64,000 nt of DNA from Pseudonocardia autotrophica (GCF_000717175.1 NZ_JNYD01000019.1:1-64000); one strand, 5' to 3'. Counted from the stretch's first letter, positions 24,573 through 33,266 are shown. Numbers and translations are program-made. Notes: generated from the sequence alone by a model not told the origin.

Positions 24573-26053
24573 GCCGGGGCCCCGTCCCGCAGCTCGCGGG
24601 CCAGCCGGGACGCGTCGGGGCGGGAGAGCTTGCCCACCCGGTTCTGCGGCAGCGCCTCCACCCGGAACACGAACTCCGGCCACTTGCCCTTCATCAGGCC
24701 GAGCTCGCCGAGGTGACGCTGAAGCTCGGCGAGGTCGAGATCGGCCCGCTCGGTGACCAGCAGGACCGCGATCCGCTCCCCCAGCACCTCGTCCGGCACC
24801 GGGACCACGCAGACCTGGTCGACCTGGGGATGGCGGGCCACCGCGGTCTCGACCTCGGTGATGTCGATGTTGCGCCCGCCGCGGATGATGATGTCCTTCT
24901 CCCGACCCTTGATCGAGATCGTGCCGTCCGAGGCGGTCTCGACGAGGTCGCCGGTCGGGAAGAACCCGTCCGCGGTCAGCTCGGGCGGGACCACGGTCCC
25001 GGCCCGCGCGTAGCCCTCGAACAGCGAGGGGCCGCGCACCTGGGCCCGTCCGGCCGCCCCGGCAGGGAGCGGCGCGCCGCCCTCGTCGACGGCCCGCAGC
25101 TCGGTGCCCGGGAAGGGGACGCCGTCGGTCCCGAGCCGTTTCTCGGCGGTGTCGCCGGGGAGCGAGGTCGTGTGGCCCAGGCATTCCGACATCCCGAAGA
25201 CCCGCAGGAAGCGCGTCCCGAGGTGCTGCTCGGCCCGACCCAGCGCGCCCGCGTCCATCGGACCGCCGCCGACGGTCATCGCGGCCATCGCGGTCAGCAG
25301 GCCCGGTTCGCGGGCGGCCCCGCCCATCTGCAGCGCCATCGTGGGCACGCACATCGTCCAGCGGGCCTCGTGCTCGGCCATCAGGTCGACCGCGGCGGCC
25401 GGGTCCCAGCGGTCCGCCAGCAGCACACGCCCGCCGAGCATGAGCGGCAGGTACAGGCCGAAGCAGACGGCGGCGGCGGACGACAGCGGGACGAGTGCGG
25501 CGACCGTGTCCCCGGGCCGTAGCCCGACCGCGTCGATCGTGGCCTGCCCGGCGTAGCGCAGCGACTCCTCGGACTGCACGACACCCTTGGCGCGGCCGGT
25601 CGAGCCCGAGGTCAGACCGATGACGACCCCACCCCGCCACCGGTCGCCGTCACGGGCGGGCCGGGCCGCGAGCCGCCAGCCGTCCAGGACCTCGCCCGCG
25701 GCAGGGAGCCCGACCGCCCAGTCCCGACTGATGCCGGGGGCGGCGACGACGGCGTCCGGGTCGATGTCCTCGCACGCCGCGGCGAACTCCTGCCGAGTCG
25801 CGTGCCTGCTGATCAGGGCGAGCGTGCCCGCGAGCCTGCCCACTGCCACGGCGGCGACGACGGTGCGCCACGAGTTGTCCGCCTGCACCAGCAACGTGGG
25901 GCGGGGGCCGGTCGCCTCGCGCAGCGCCGCGGCCAGCACGGCGCCCTGCTCCAGGATCGCGGCGAGCCGGTGCGGCCCGTCGGCGTCGATCGCGACGACG
26001 TCGTCCGGCGCCGCCGCGGCGCGCCGGTCCAGGTCCAGAACGAGCTGTCGCAT
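24569..26053 (-). CDS. AMP-forming acyl-CoA synthetase/ligase
   Basis: A 494-aa ANL enzyme that adenylates a carboxylic acid and transfers it to CoA. The P-loop is GLTSGSTGRAKGVVQ, followed by FGMSECLGHTTS (A5 motif), GFFPTGDLVETAS (A7), KGREKDIIIRGGRNID (A8 hinge) and QNRVGKLSRPDA (A10 Lys). The N-terminal subdomain is short and the whole protein is compact. The ATG at 26053 is two bases after the EthD gene's stop. It is the only stand-alone ligase in the 22-46 kb block, so it probably activates the imported acid for the beta-oxidation genes. Confidence 0.9.
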   Translation of the reverse strand: MRQLVLDLDRRAAAAPDDVVAIDADGPHRLAAILEQGAVLAAALREATGPRPTLLVQADNSWRTVVAAVAVGRLAGTLALISRHATRQEFAAACEDIDPDAVVAAPGISRDWAVGLPAAGEVLDGWRLAARPARDGDRWRGGVVIGLTSGSTGRAKGVVQSEESLRYAGQATIDAVGLRPGDTVAALVPLSSAAAVCFGLYLPLMLGGRVLLADRWDPAAAVDLMAEHEARWTMCVPTMALQMGGAAREPGLLTAMAAMTVGGGPMDAGALGRAEQHLGTRFLRVFGMSECLGHTTSLPGDTAEKRLGTDGVPFPGTELRAVDEGGAPLPAGAAGRAQVRGPSLFEGYARAGTVVPPELTADGFFPTGDLVETASDGTISIKGREKDIIIRGGRNIDITEVETAVARHPQVDQVCVVPVPDEVLGERIAVLLVTERADLDLAELQRHLGELGLMKGKWPEFVFRVEALPQNRVGKLSRPDASRLARELRDGAPA

Positions 26054-26055
26054 CG

Positions 26056-26376
26056 TCAGGCCCGGAACATCTCGCGCTCGTCGCCGAGCAGGGCGATCCG
26101 TCTGCCCCGCATGTCGCCGACGTGCCGCACGGCGGCGGCCCACTCCTCGCTGGCGAGCGCGGCGCGGGCGGCCTGCTCGTCGTCGAAGCTCAGCACCGAC
26201 AGGCCGTCCCACCCCTCCGATCGCGGCTCGAGGGCGCTCGAGACGGCGGTGTGACGCCAGGCCCGCAGCCCCGGCAGCGGGTAGGTCACCTCGGCGTGCT
26301 CGCCGCGCCACCAGGTGATGAACTGCTCGTGGGTCCAGTCCGACGGACGGGCGGCGAGCAGGGCGAGGTTGAACAT
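26056..26376 (-). CDS. EthD-domain protein
   Basis: A 106-aa dimeric ferredoxin-like protein of the EthD group. FNLALLAARPSDWTHEQFIT followed by WWRGEHAEVTYPLPGLR is the family's N-terminal strand-helix, and ALASEEWAAAVRHVGD its C-terminal helix. EthD-like proteins accompany oxygenases and ring-modifying enzymes; some are cyclases or dehydratases, most have unknown roles. Here it sits between two NTF2-fold genes and a CoA ligase. RBS GGAGACCGGAG. Confidence 0.8.
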   Translation of the reverse strand: MFNLALLAARPSDWTHEQFITWWRGEHAEVTYPLPGLRAWRHTAVSSALEPRSEGWDGLSVLSFDDEQAARAALASEEWAAAVRHVGDMRGRRIALLGDEREMFRA

Positions 26377-26397
26377 CTCCGGTCTCCTCCGGGTCTC

Positions 26398-26763
26398 TCA
26401 GGCCTCGATGTCGAACTCCGGGGAGCGGCCGATCATCAGACCGACCACCCGCCCCGAGTCGTCCAACCGGGCCGCGGCCACGAACGTCGACTCGAACTTC
26501 CCACCGCGGCGGGCCTGGCCGAGGACCAGCTCGTCCGACCCGACGGTCGAGGACGACAACACGTGGTGGGTGAGCACGCCCTTCTCCCGCTGACGAAGGT
26601 AGCCCTCCATCGCCTCCCGGCCGCCCGCGAAGTCCCGAGCCGCCTCCCCACCCGTGCCGAACACGATCGAGAAGCGGAAGTCCGGCGCGATCATGTCGAG
26701 GATGTCGTCGGGGGAACCGCCGTCGAGGGTGTCGAACCACTTCGCCAGGAAGGGGGCGCTCAT
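26398..26763 (-). CDS. NTF2-fold (SnoaL-like) protein
   Basis: A 121-aa cone-shaped alpha+beta barrel protein: WFDTLDGGSPDDILDMIAPD (N-terminal helices), FAGGREAMEGYLRQRE, and VAAARLDDSGRVVGLMIGRS (closing strands). Members are small isomerases, dehydratases or cyclases, such as steroid delta-isomerase and SnoaL, or simple binding proteins. Catalytic residues cannot be fixed from sequence alone. It overlaps the upstream NTF2 gene by four bases (ATGA), suggesting a heteromeric or sequential partner. Confidence 0.75.
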   Translation of the reverse strand: MSAPFLAKWFDTLDGGSPDDILDMIAPDFRFSIVFGTGGEAARDFAGGREAMEGYLRQREKGVLTHHVLSSSTVGSDELVLGQARRGGKFESTFVAAARLDDSGRVVGLMIGRSPEFDIEA

Positions 26764-27128
26764 GCGGCGCCGCCCGTCGGCAGCGGGAACATCCCGAACG
26801 TGGGGTGGAAGAAGGCCTGGTAGCGGGCCAGGCGCTTGTCCGGCGACACCAGCGCCACTGAGGAGAACGAGCCGGTCCCCCGGCCGTCGCCCTCGGTGAT
26901 GATCCCGTAGATCATCTCCACGTCGCCGTCGGTTCCGCGGGACACGACCCGGTGGCGCCGCCCGACGGCGGGCCGCCCGGCGATGTACGCCTCGAGATCG
27001 GCCCGGCCGGAACCGGTGATCTCCCGGCCCGGCAGCGCGATCAGGAACTCGACGTCCGGTTCCACCAGGTCGAGCCCCGCCAGCGGCGTCGCACCGTCGA
27101 GCTGCGCGTAGTAGTCCTCGATGATCAT
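26760..27128 (-). CDS. NTF2-fold (SnoaL-like) protein
   Basis: A 122-aa NTF2-like protein, distinct from its neighbour: IIEDYYAQLDGATPLAGLDL, EPDVEFLIALPGREITGSGR, and MIYGIITEGDGRGTGSFSSV. First gene of a six-gene minus operon (two NTF2 proteins, EthD, CoA ligase, SDR, MHS symporter) with an operator of the CTGAGTTCAG type 64 bases upstream (27192-27210). The RBS is AGGGAGGACG. Function unknown; a ring- or double-bond-isomerising role is plausible from the fold and company. Confidence 0.75.
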   Translation of the reverse strand: MIIEDYYAQLDGATPLAGLDLVEPDVEFLIALPGREITGSGRADLEAYIAGRPAVGRRHRVVSRGTDGDVEMIYGIITEGDGRGTGSFSSVALVSPDKRLARYQAFFHPTFGMFPLPTGGAA

Positions 27129-27191
27129 GTCGACCGTCCTCCCTGACGGTGGGCCCCGCGTGGAGGGTCCACGACCGACCCGCTCCGCGAG

Positions 27192-27210
27192 CCTGAGCTG
27201 AGTTCAGTTC
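27192..27210 (-). promoter_or_regulatory. TetR-type operator, site 1
   Basis: CCTGAGCTGAGTTCAGTTC; the core CTGAGTTCAG (27198-27207) is nearly palindromic. It lies between the TetR gene and the operon starting at 27128. Near-identical sites are at 37953, 43283, 43355 and 46002. Confidence 0.7.
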
Positions 27211-27254
27211 GATTTGGTTCAGACTAGGCAGGCCCGAGCCCGGAGGCAAGGGGT

Positions 27255-27899
27255 TCAGCCGGCGTCCGGCTCCCGACCCGCCACCATCCGCACGCAGCAC
27301 CCGGTGATGAAGTCCGAGATGGTCCGCAGCTCGAGCGGGCCGCCGGGCCGGTACCAGCGCCAGACGCCGACAACGAGGCCGAGCAGGCTACGGGCCATCA
27401 TCTGGGGATCGCGGCGGGGGAACTCCCCCGCGGCCATCCCGCGTTCGAGCAGCTCCGCCCAGTTGTGCTCGACCTGCGCCACGAGCTCGCGGCACGCCTG
27501 CCGCTCGGTCTCCTCGCGGCGCGAGGCCCGCTCGTTGGCCAGCAGGGCGATGTTGCTCTGCAGGATGCGGTTCTGCTGCACCTCCTGCGGCGAGAGCGCG
27601 TACGCGGCCTCGACCGCGGCCCGCAGGGCGTCCGACGAGCTGGACGCCCCCGCCGTGGCCTCGCGGAACGCGGCGTCGGAGTTGCGCAGCCCGAGCCGCA
27701 TGATCGTGAGCAGGCAGTGCGCCTTGGACTCGAAGTAGTGGTAGAGCGCGGTCTGCCCGATGCCGACCCGGTCCGCCACCTCGGACCACTTGGTGGCCTC
27801 GTAACCGACCTCGCCGAAGCACTCCACGGCCGCGGCCAGGATCGCGGGCCGCTTCGACCGCGGCCCGTCGTCCGCCTCGGTCAGAGCCTCGATGCTCAC
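27255..27899 (-). CDS. TetR-family transcriptional repressor
   Basis: A 214-aa TetR protein. The helix-turn-helix lies at about 18-65: ILAAAVECFGEVGYEATKWS, then DRVGIGQTALYHYFESKAHC. The C-terminal ligand domain is helical. It lies inside the gene block whose five transcription units all carry a CTGAGTTCAG-type operator, and the nearest copy is 45 bases beyond its own stop. It is therefore the obvious candidate to bind them; the ligand would be an acyl-CoA intermediate, as for KstR-type repressors (inference). No copy was seen directly before its own start, where it follows the flavoprotein gene by 52 bases, so it may be co-transcribed with that operon. Confidence 0.88.
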   Translation of the reverse strand: MSIEALTEADDGPRSKRPAILAAAVECFGEVGYEATKWSEVADRVGIGQTALYHYFESKAHCLLTIMRLGLRNSDAAFREATAGASSSSDALRAAVEAAYALSPQEVQQNRILQSNIALLANERASRREETERQACRELVAQVEHNWAELLERGMAAGEFPRRDPQMMARSLLGLVVGVWRWYRPGGPLELRTISDFITGCCVRMVAGREPDAG

Positions 27900-27951
27900 G
27901 TCACCACTCCCTCATCCGGTGGCTCAGCCTAGCCGCGTGCCCGAACCGGGT

Positions 27952-29283
27952 TCACTTCGCGCTCACCACGTCGTCCGCCGCGGCGAGGCCGGTCGCGGCG
28001 GCGGCGGCGATGCCGCCCGCGTAGGCGCCGGCGTAGATCCCGCCGACGTCCGATCCCGCCGCGTACAGCCCGGGCACCACGTCCCCCGACGCGCCGAGGA
28101 CCCGTCCCCGCGCGTCGATCCGGATCCCGGCGAACGGGAAGGTGAGCGCGGCCGCGACCTCGACGACGTAGTAGGGCGCCTCGGCGAGCGGCCGCGGGTC
28201 GATCGCGCGCGGCGGGCTCGGCGGCGCCCCGCCGGCGAGCCGGGCCACCTCGTCGGCGATCCGCTCCCCGTCGTAGCCCCACTCCTCCGGCATGGCGCGG
28301 AAGTCGTCCGCGTCGTCGGCGACGACGCACCGGCCGCCCTTCCGCCGGGCCAGCGCGAGCTTGTCGGTGGCGGGCGCACCCTCCACATAGGACCCCGTGA
28401 CGTACTCCCGGTAGCCGCGGGCGTCCGTCACCAGCAGGCCTCGGCCCTCCGGCTGGTCGAGCAGCGCCATGGTGGTCAGGTGATCGCCCACGGTCTCGTC
28501 GACGAAGCGCTCGCCGGCGAGGTTGAACAGCAGCGCGTGCTCGCTGTAGTAGAGGGCGAGGTCGACGAAGTGCTCGGGCTCCAGGTCCACGCGGGCCGGG
28601 ACCAGGTGCCCGTAGAAGCCGCTCCCCTCGCCGGTCACGGCCCCGCCCGCGTCCGTGGCCAGCCGCAGCCCGGCACCGCTGCTCCAGGGGTTGGAGCGCA
28701 GGGCCACGTCCCGGGCCTGCGCGTGCACGTACCGCGCACGCAGCTCCGCGTCCGCCTGGAACCCGCCGGTCGCCAGCAGGGTCGCGCCGGCCCGCACGGT
28801 GCGGGTCGAGCCGTCTGCGAGGAGCAGCTCCGCGCCGGAGACCCGGCCCTCGGCGTCGATCGTGAGCTTCGTGGTCTGCGCGCCGGTGGTGACCGACCCC
28901 TGGGCGAGCACGGCTCGCCGGCACGTGTCGATGTAGAGGCTGGTGTCGAACGCGTGGCCGCGGCCGAACCGCAGGATCGTGACCGCGTCCGCAAGGGGGA
29001 CCTCCAGGTCCCGGAGGAACGCGACGGCGTCGGCGAACCGGCCGACCACGGCGGCCTTGAGCTCCGGATCCCCGTGCGGGTTGATCTCGTCCATCGTCGC
29101 GGTGTCCGGGGCGGTCCAGAGGTAGCCGGCGAACTGCGCCGAGCCCCCCAGCTCCGGGGCCCGCTCCACGACGGCCACCCGCAGCCCGGACCGGGCGGCG
29201 CGGGCGGCGGCGGTCATGCCCGCCATGCCGCCGCCGAGGACGAGGAGGTCGACCGGGTCGGTCGGGGTCGGTGCGTCGGGCAT
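27952..29283 (-). CDS. FAD-dependent dehydrogenase (fumarate reductase/3-ketosteroid dehydrogenase-like)
   Basis: A 443-aa FAD_binding_2 flavoprotein. The dinucleotide fold LLVLGGGMAGMTAAARAARS ends at VVERAPELGGSAQF. GATLLATGGFQADAELR is the second FAD contact. YYVVEVAAALTFPFAGIRID and VPGLYAAGSDVGGIYAGAY form the C-terminal FAD motif. The family introduces or reduces C=C bonds next to carbonyls. It is shorter than typical KstD (about 510-560 aa), so the substrate is probably smaller than a steroid. Last enzyme gene of the long minus operon that begins at 37939; RBS GAGAGG. Confidence 0.83.
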   Translation of the reverse strand: MPDAPTPTDPVDLLVLGGGMAGMTAAARAARSGLRVAVVERAPELGGSAQFAGYLWTAPDTATMDEINPHGDPELKAAVVGRFADAVAFLRDLEVPLADAVTILRFGRGHAFDTSLYIDTCRRAVLAQGSVTTGAQTTKLTIDAEGRVSGAELLLADGSTRTVRAGATLLATGGFQADAELRARYVHAQARDVALRSNPWSSGAGLRLATDAGGAVTGEGSGFYGHLVPARVDLEPEHFVDLALYYSEHALLFNLAGERFVDETVGDHLTTMALLDQPEGRGLLVTDARGYREYVTGSYVEGAPATDKLALARRKGGRCVVADDADDFRAMPEEWGYDGERIADEVARLAGGAPPSPPRAIDPRPLAEAPYYVVEVAAALTFPFAGIRIDARGRVLGASGDVVPGLYAAGSDVGGIYAGAYAGGIAAAAATGLAAADDVVSAK

Positions 29284-29313
29284 GCGTCGTCGCCTCTCTG
29301 CGTCGAAGTGTTC

Positions 29314-30390
29314 TCAGATGCCGAGCCGTGCGAGCAGGGTCTCCCGGTGCGCGGCGTGCTCGGCCACCAGGACCGCCGTCGTCGCCGCCCGCCGGACGTG
29401 CAGGTGCGCGGGGTGCTCCCAGGTGAAGCCGATACCGCCGTGGACCTGCACGGTCTCGGCGGCGACCCAGCGGTAGGCGTCGCCGCACACGAGGGCGGCG
29501 GTGGCCGCGGCGGTCGGCAGCTCCGCGGGATCGTCCGCCGCGGTGGCCGCGGCCCAGAGCGACGCCGAGCGGGCCGCCTCCACCCGCACGGCCATGTCGG
29601 CGCACCGGTGCTTGATCGCCTGGAAGCTGCCGATCGGGCGGCCGAACTGCAGCCGTTGTGCCGCATAGGTCGCGGACAGCTCCAGGGCCGCCGCTGCTCC
29701 CCCGGTCTGCTCGCAGGCCAGCGCCGAGGCCGCGCGGTCGTGCACGCGGTCGAGCACCGCCTGCGCGTCGGCGGCGAGCAGCGTCGCCGGGGTCCGGTCG
29801 AACACCACGTCCGCCAGCTGCCGATTGGGGTCCAGCGCCCGCATCGGCGCGCGGATGAGGCCGTCGGCCTCCGCGTCGACGACGAAGAGCGCGGGCTCCC
29901 CGTCGACCGCGGCGACGGCGAACAGCAGGTCCGCCGTGGCGCCCTCGACGACGAGCGTCTTGCCCCCGGTCAGCCGCCACCCGCCGGCGTCCTCCTCCGC
30001 CCGGGTGGCCTGCCCGCTCGGCGCCTCGCGCTCGGCGAGGGTCGCGGTCGTCGATCCCGCGGCCAGCTCGGCGAGCAGCTCGTCGTTCCCCCCGGTGTGG
30101 AGCAGCACGCCCACGCCGAGGACCGCCGTGGAGAACCATGGCAGTCGGGCCAGGGACCGGCCCAGCTCCTCGGCGACCACGCCGACCTCGCGGAAGGTCG
30201 CGCCCGCCCCGCCCGCCGCCTCCGGGACGTCGAGGGCCACGACGCCGAGCTCGCCTGCGAGCCGCTTCCAGACCGTCGGGTCCCATGGCCGGTCGGGCTC
30301 TCGCGCGGGTTCGGTGTGCCGTGCCAGGAAGTCGCGGACCGCCGCGCGCAGGTCCTCGGCGTCGGCGTCCGGGGTGAGCCGGGGGATCAT
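29314..30390 (-). CDS. Acyl-CoA dehydrogenase, probable non-catalytic or partner subunit
   Basis: A 358-aa acyl-CoA dehydrogenase, shorter than usual (about 380-400). Middle-domain segments are VGVVAEELGRSLARLPWF and GGKTLVVEGATADLL; the C-terminal domain has RLQFGRPIGSFQAIKHRCAD and VQVHGGIGFTWEHPAHLHVR. This C-terminus and the weak FAD/substrate loop are typical of the second subunit of heteromeric enzymes such as the FadE28-FadE29 type. Its ATG overlaps the stop of the upstream dehydrogenase (30387-30390), which supports an alpha2beta2 complex. Heteromer formation is inferred. Confidence 0.82.
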   Translation of the reverse strand: MIPRLTPDADAEDLRAAVRDFLARHTEPAREPDRPWDPTVWKRLAGELGVVALDVPEAAGGAGATFREVGVVAEELGRSLARLPWFSTAVLGVGVLLHTGGNDELLAELAAGSTTATLAEREAPSGQATRAEEDAGGWRLTGGKTLVVEGATADLLFAVAAVDGEPALFVVDAEADGLIRAPMRALDPNRQLADVVFDRTPATLLAADAQAVLDRVHDRAASALACEQTGGAAAALELSATYAAQRLQFGRPIGSFQAIKHRCADMAVRVEAARSASLWAAATAADDPAELPTAAATAALVCGDAYRWVAAETVQVHGGIGFTWEHPAHLHVRRAATTAVLVAEHAAHRETLLARLGI

Positions 30391-31691
30391 GCGGGCTCAC
30401 CGTCGTCCACGGCAGCCAGCACGTCGGCGAACCGCTGGCGGGCCTCTGCCTGACGGACGGGGAGGGTGTAGGGCGGGAACAGGCCGTCGTCGGGTTCCGT
30501 GCCGCGCAACAGGAACTGGGCGAGGTTGACCTTGTGGACCTCGGTGGCCCCGTCGGCGAGTCCCATGTGGAAGGACTCCATGACCCACTTGCCGAAGGGC
30601 AGCTCCTTGCTGATGCCCAGCGAGCCGTGGACCTGGATGGCCCGCCCGGCGACGTCCGCGAGGACCTTCGGCATGGCCGCCTTGACCGCGGAGATGTCCG
30701 CGCGGACCTCGCGGTAGTCGTTGTACCGGTCGATCCGCCAGGCCGTGCGCAGCACCAGCAGCCGGAACTGCTCGAGCTGGATCCAGGAGTCCGCGATCAT
30801 CTCCTGCACCAGCTGCTTGTCCGCGAGCCGCTCACCCTTGCTGGTCCGGGACACCGCGCGGCGCTTCATCATCTCGAAGGCCGCCTGCACCAGCCCGACC
30901 GTGCGCATCGCGTGGTGGATGCGGCCGCCGCCGAGGCGGGTCTGGGCCACGGCGAAGGCCTGGCCGCGCTCGCCGAGGATGTTCTCCGCCGGCACCCGGA
31001 CGTCGGTGTAGCGCAGGTAGTTGTGGCTGCCGACCGGCTCGTCGTGCCCCCACACCGACACGTCTCGGACCCGCTCGATCCCCGGGGTGTCCGCGGGCAC
31101 GACGAACATCGACATCGACTTGTGTCCCGGAGCGTCCGGCTCGGTCACCGCCATCACGATCAGGAACTCCGCCCACAGGGCGTGGGAGGAGAACCATTTC
31201 TCCCCGTTGATGACCCACTCGTCGCCCTCGAGACGGGCGGTGGTGCGGAAGCCCGTCGGGTCCGACCCGCCGTGCGGCTCGGTCATCGAGAAGCACGACA
31301 CGATGTCGCCCTCGATGAGCGGCTCGAGGTAGGTCTTCTTGAGGTGGTCGGTGCCGTAGTGGGCCAGGATCTCGGCGTTGCCGGAGTCCGGGGCCTGGCA
31401 GCCGAACACCACCGGCCCGGAGTGGGTGCGGCCCAGCTTCTCGTTCAGCAGCGCCAGCCGCAGCTGCCCGTAGCCGCGCCCACCCAGCTCCGGGCCCAGG
31501 TGACAGGCCCACAGCTTCTTCTCACGGACCCGCTGCTGCAGGGGTTTGATCAGCGCGTTGCGCACCGGGTCCCGCGGGTTCCAGGCGTGCTCGATCACCT
31601 GGTCGACGGGCTCGATCTCGGTGCGGACGAACTCCTCGACCCAGTCGAGCTCCTCCTGGACCTCGGGGTCGTTCTCGAATCCCCAGCTCAT
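30387..31691 (-). CDS. Acyl-CoA dehydrogenase
   Basis: A 434-aa FAD enzyme that dehydrogenates acyl-CoA at C2-C3. The substrate and FAD loop is CFSMTEPHGGSDPTGFRTTA; WVINGEKWFSSHALWAEFLI follows. The C-terminal domain has QVHGSLGISKELPFGKW and GLADGATEVHKVNLAQFLL; the Glu in GATEV may be the base. The N-terminal extension with LWACHLGPELGGRGYGQL resembles large FadE and ACAD11-like enzymes. It is coupled to the smaller dehydrogenase downstream, ten bases after the thiolase gene. Confidence 0.88.
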   Translation of the reverse strand: MSWGFENDPEVQEELDWVEEFVRTEIEPVDQVIEHAWNPRDPVRNALIKPLQQRVREKKLWACHLGPELGGRGYGQLRLALLNEKLGRTHSGPVVFGCQAPDSGNAEILAHYGTDHLKKTYLEPLIEGDIVSCFSMTEPHGGSDPTGFRTTARLEGDEWVINGEKWFSSHALWAEFLIVMAVTEPDAPGHKSMSMFVVPADTPGIERVRDVSVWGHDEPVGSHNYLRYTDVRVPAENILGERGQAFAVAQTRLGGGRIHHAMRTVGLVQAAFEMMKRRAVSRTSKGERLADKQLVQEMIADSWIQLEQFRLLVLRTAWRIDRYNDYREVRADISAVKAAMPKVLADVAGRAIQVHGSLGISKELPFGKWVMESFHMGLADGATEVHKVNLAQFLLRGTEPDDGLFPPYTLPVRQAEARQRFADVLAAVDDGEPA

Positions 31692-31701
31692 CGACTCGCT
31701 C

Positions 31702-32847
31702 CTACCGGGTCAGGACGGTGCAGGCGGAGATGCCCGGCGCCCCGTAGACGTGGGTGAACCCGACGCGCGGGTCCCCCGGGACCTGGTGCTCCCCCGCGTC
31801 CCCGCGCAGCTGGAGCACGTTCTCGTAGACCTGCCGCAGGCCGGAGGCGCCGATCGGCTCGCCGTTGGCCAGGCAGCCACCGTCCGTGTTGACCGGCAGC
31901 GTGCCCTCGATCGCGGTCGCCCCGGAGGCGATCAGCTCCTCCTGCTCGCCGTGCGCGCACAGCCCCGTCTCGGCCATGTGCATCAGCTCGGCGCCGGACT
32001 CGGTGTCCTGGATCTGCGCCACGTCCACCTCCGACGGGGCGATCCCCGACGCCGCGAACGCCGCCGCGGAGGCCTCCACCGTGGGCGAGTCCGCCCGCTC
32101 CGCGGCCGTCCAGGGCGAGAACACCTCGAACGACCCGTACCGGCGGGAGCGGAACGCCGCGCCCTGCAGGAACACCGGGTGCTCGGTGTACTCGCGGGCC
32201 CTGTCCGCCCGGCACAGCACCAACGCGACCGCGCCCTCGGCGGGCGAGCAGTACATGTACTGGGTCAGCGGGTGCGAGATCATCGGGGCGGCCGCGATCT
32301 GCGCGGCGTCGATCTCCTTGCGCCGCCACGACATCGGGTTGCGGGCGCCGTTGCGGAAGGCCTTCTCCGCGATCGTGGCCAGCACGCCCGGTGCGATGCC
32401 GTGCTCGTGCAGATAGCGCTGGATCTTCAGGCCGAAGAACTGCGTGGTGACCATCAGCCCGGTCTCGCCGTACCAGGCCCCGATGCCGTGCTCGGCCGGG
32501 TCGGTGTTGAAGGCCCCGCGCGGGTGCTTGTCGAACCCGATCACGATGCCGACGTCGTGCTGCCCGGAGCGGATCGCGGAATCTGCGGCGATCAGCGCCG
32601 ACCCGCCCGTCGCGCAGCCGTTGGCCACGTTGATGAACGGCAGCCCGGTCAGCCCGAGCTCGGAGACCAGGGTGTCCGCGTCGCCCGCAGAGTGCGAGCC
32701 GCCGAACCCGAACTGCATGTCGGAGAAGCGCAGTCCACAGTCGCGCAACGCCTCCCGCGCCGCGTGGACCGCCTGCGCCCGGCCCGAGACCCCCTCGGTG
32801 CGCCCGAACCGGTGCATCCCGATCCCCACGATCGCGACCCCGCTCAT
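31702..32847 (-). CDS. Thiolase-like protein (SCP-x/lipid-transfer type, possible retro-aldolase)
   Basis: A 381-aa thiolase-fold protein. The nucleophile Cys is present (C78 in NVANGCATGGSALI), but the second motif reads GGCLANGEPIGASG, with Glu where thiolases have the His of GHP. The C-terminal stretch is HVYGAPGISACTVL. Its gene overlaps that of a DUF35 zinc/OB-fold protein (ATGA). Such pairs form thiolases or, as in Ltp2-ChsH2 of steroid side-chain degradation, retro-aldolases. It therefore cleaves a C-C bond of the CoA substrate by one of these routes. RBS-free coupling suggests 1:1 synthesis with its partner. Confidence 0.8.
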   Translation of the reverse strand: MSGVAIVGIGMHRFGRTEGVSGRAQAVHAAREALRDCGLRFSDMQFGFGGSHSAGDADTLVSELGLTGLPFINVANGCATGGSALIAADSAIRSGQHDVGIVIGFDKHPRGAFNTDPAEHGIGAWYGETGLMVTTQFFGLKIQRYLHEHGIAPGVLATIAEKAFRNGARNPMSWRRKEIDAAQIAAAPMISHPLTQYMYCSPAEGAVALVLCRADRAREYTEHPVFLQGAAFRSRRYGSFEVFSPWTAAERADSPTVEASAAAFAASGIAPSEVDVAQIQDTESGAELMHMAETGLCAHGEQEELIASGATAIEGTLPVNTDGGCLANGEPIGASGLRQVYENVLQLRGDAGEHQVPGDPRVGFTHVYGAPGISACTVLTR

Positions 32848-33266
32848 GCCGACACCCCCGTGAAGGCGAACGTGTGCACCGGCCAGCCGAACTCGTCGTC
32901 CCGGAAGGGGGCGAGGACCAGCTCCACGGCCATGCCGATCTCCAGCTTCACCGGGTCGGTCTCGACCAGCCGGGTCTCCACGATCAGCTGCCCGGGCAGC
33001 TCGACGTACCCGACGCCGTAGGGCTCGTAGGCCTCGGTGCCGGTGTAGGGCGGCTTGGGCCGGAACCCCTGCACCGTCCACGACCACAGCGTGCCCGTCC
33101 GGGACAGCGGCACGTCCTCCATCGCCGACCCCGTGCAGCGCGGGCAGCCGCCCTGGCGTGGGAAGGTGTGGGCCGCGCAGTCCGTGCACCGGCTGCCGAG
33201 CAGCGCCGGGCCCTCCGCGGTCTCGACGAACAGGGCGTCGTCGACGGTCGTCTTCCCGGCGATCAC
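32844..33266 (-). CDS. DUF35 Zn-ribbon/OB-fold protein, partner of the thiolase-like protein
   Basis: A 140-aa two-domain protein. A rubredoxin-like zinc ribbon has CTDCAAHTFPRQGGCPRC (four Cys). The OB fold follows with GTLWSWTVQGFRPKPPY and YGVGYVELPGQLIVETRL. These proteins bind acyl-CoA or shape the active site of an adjacent thiolase or aldolase. The start is a GTG at 33266 overlapping the SDR stop (GTGA); its own stop overlaps the thiolase ATG. Confidence 0.85.
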   Translation of the reverse strand: MIAGKTTVDDALFVETAEGPALLGSRCTDCAAHTFPRQGGCPRCTGSAMEDVPLSRTGTLWSWTVQGFRPKPPYTGTEAYEPYGVGYVELPGQLIVETRLVETDPVKLEIGMAVELVLAPFRDDEFGWPVHTFAFTGVSA

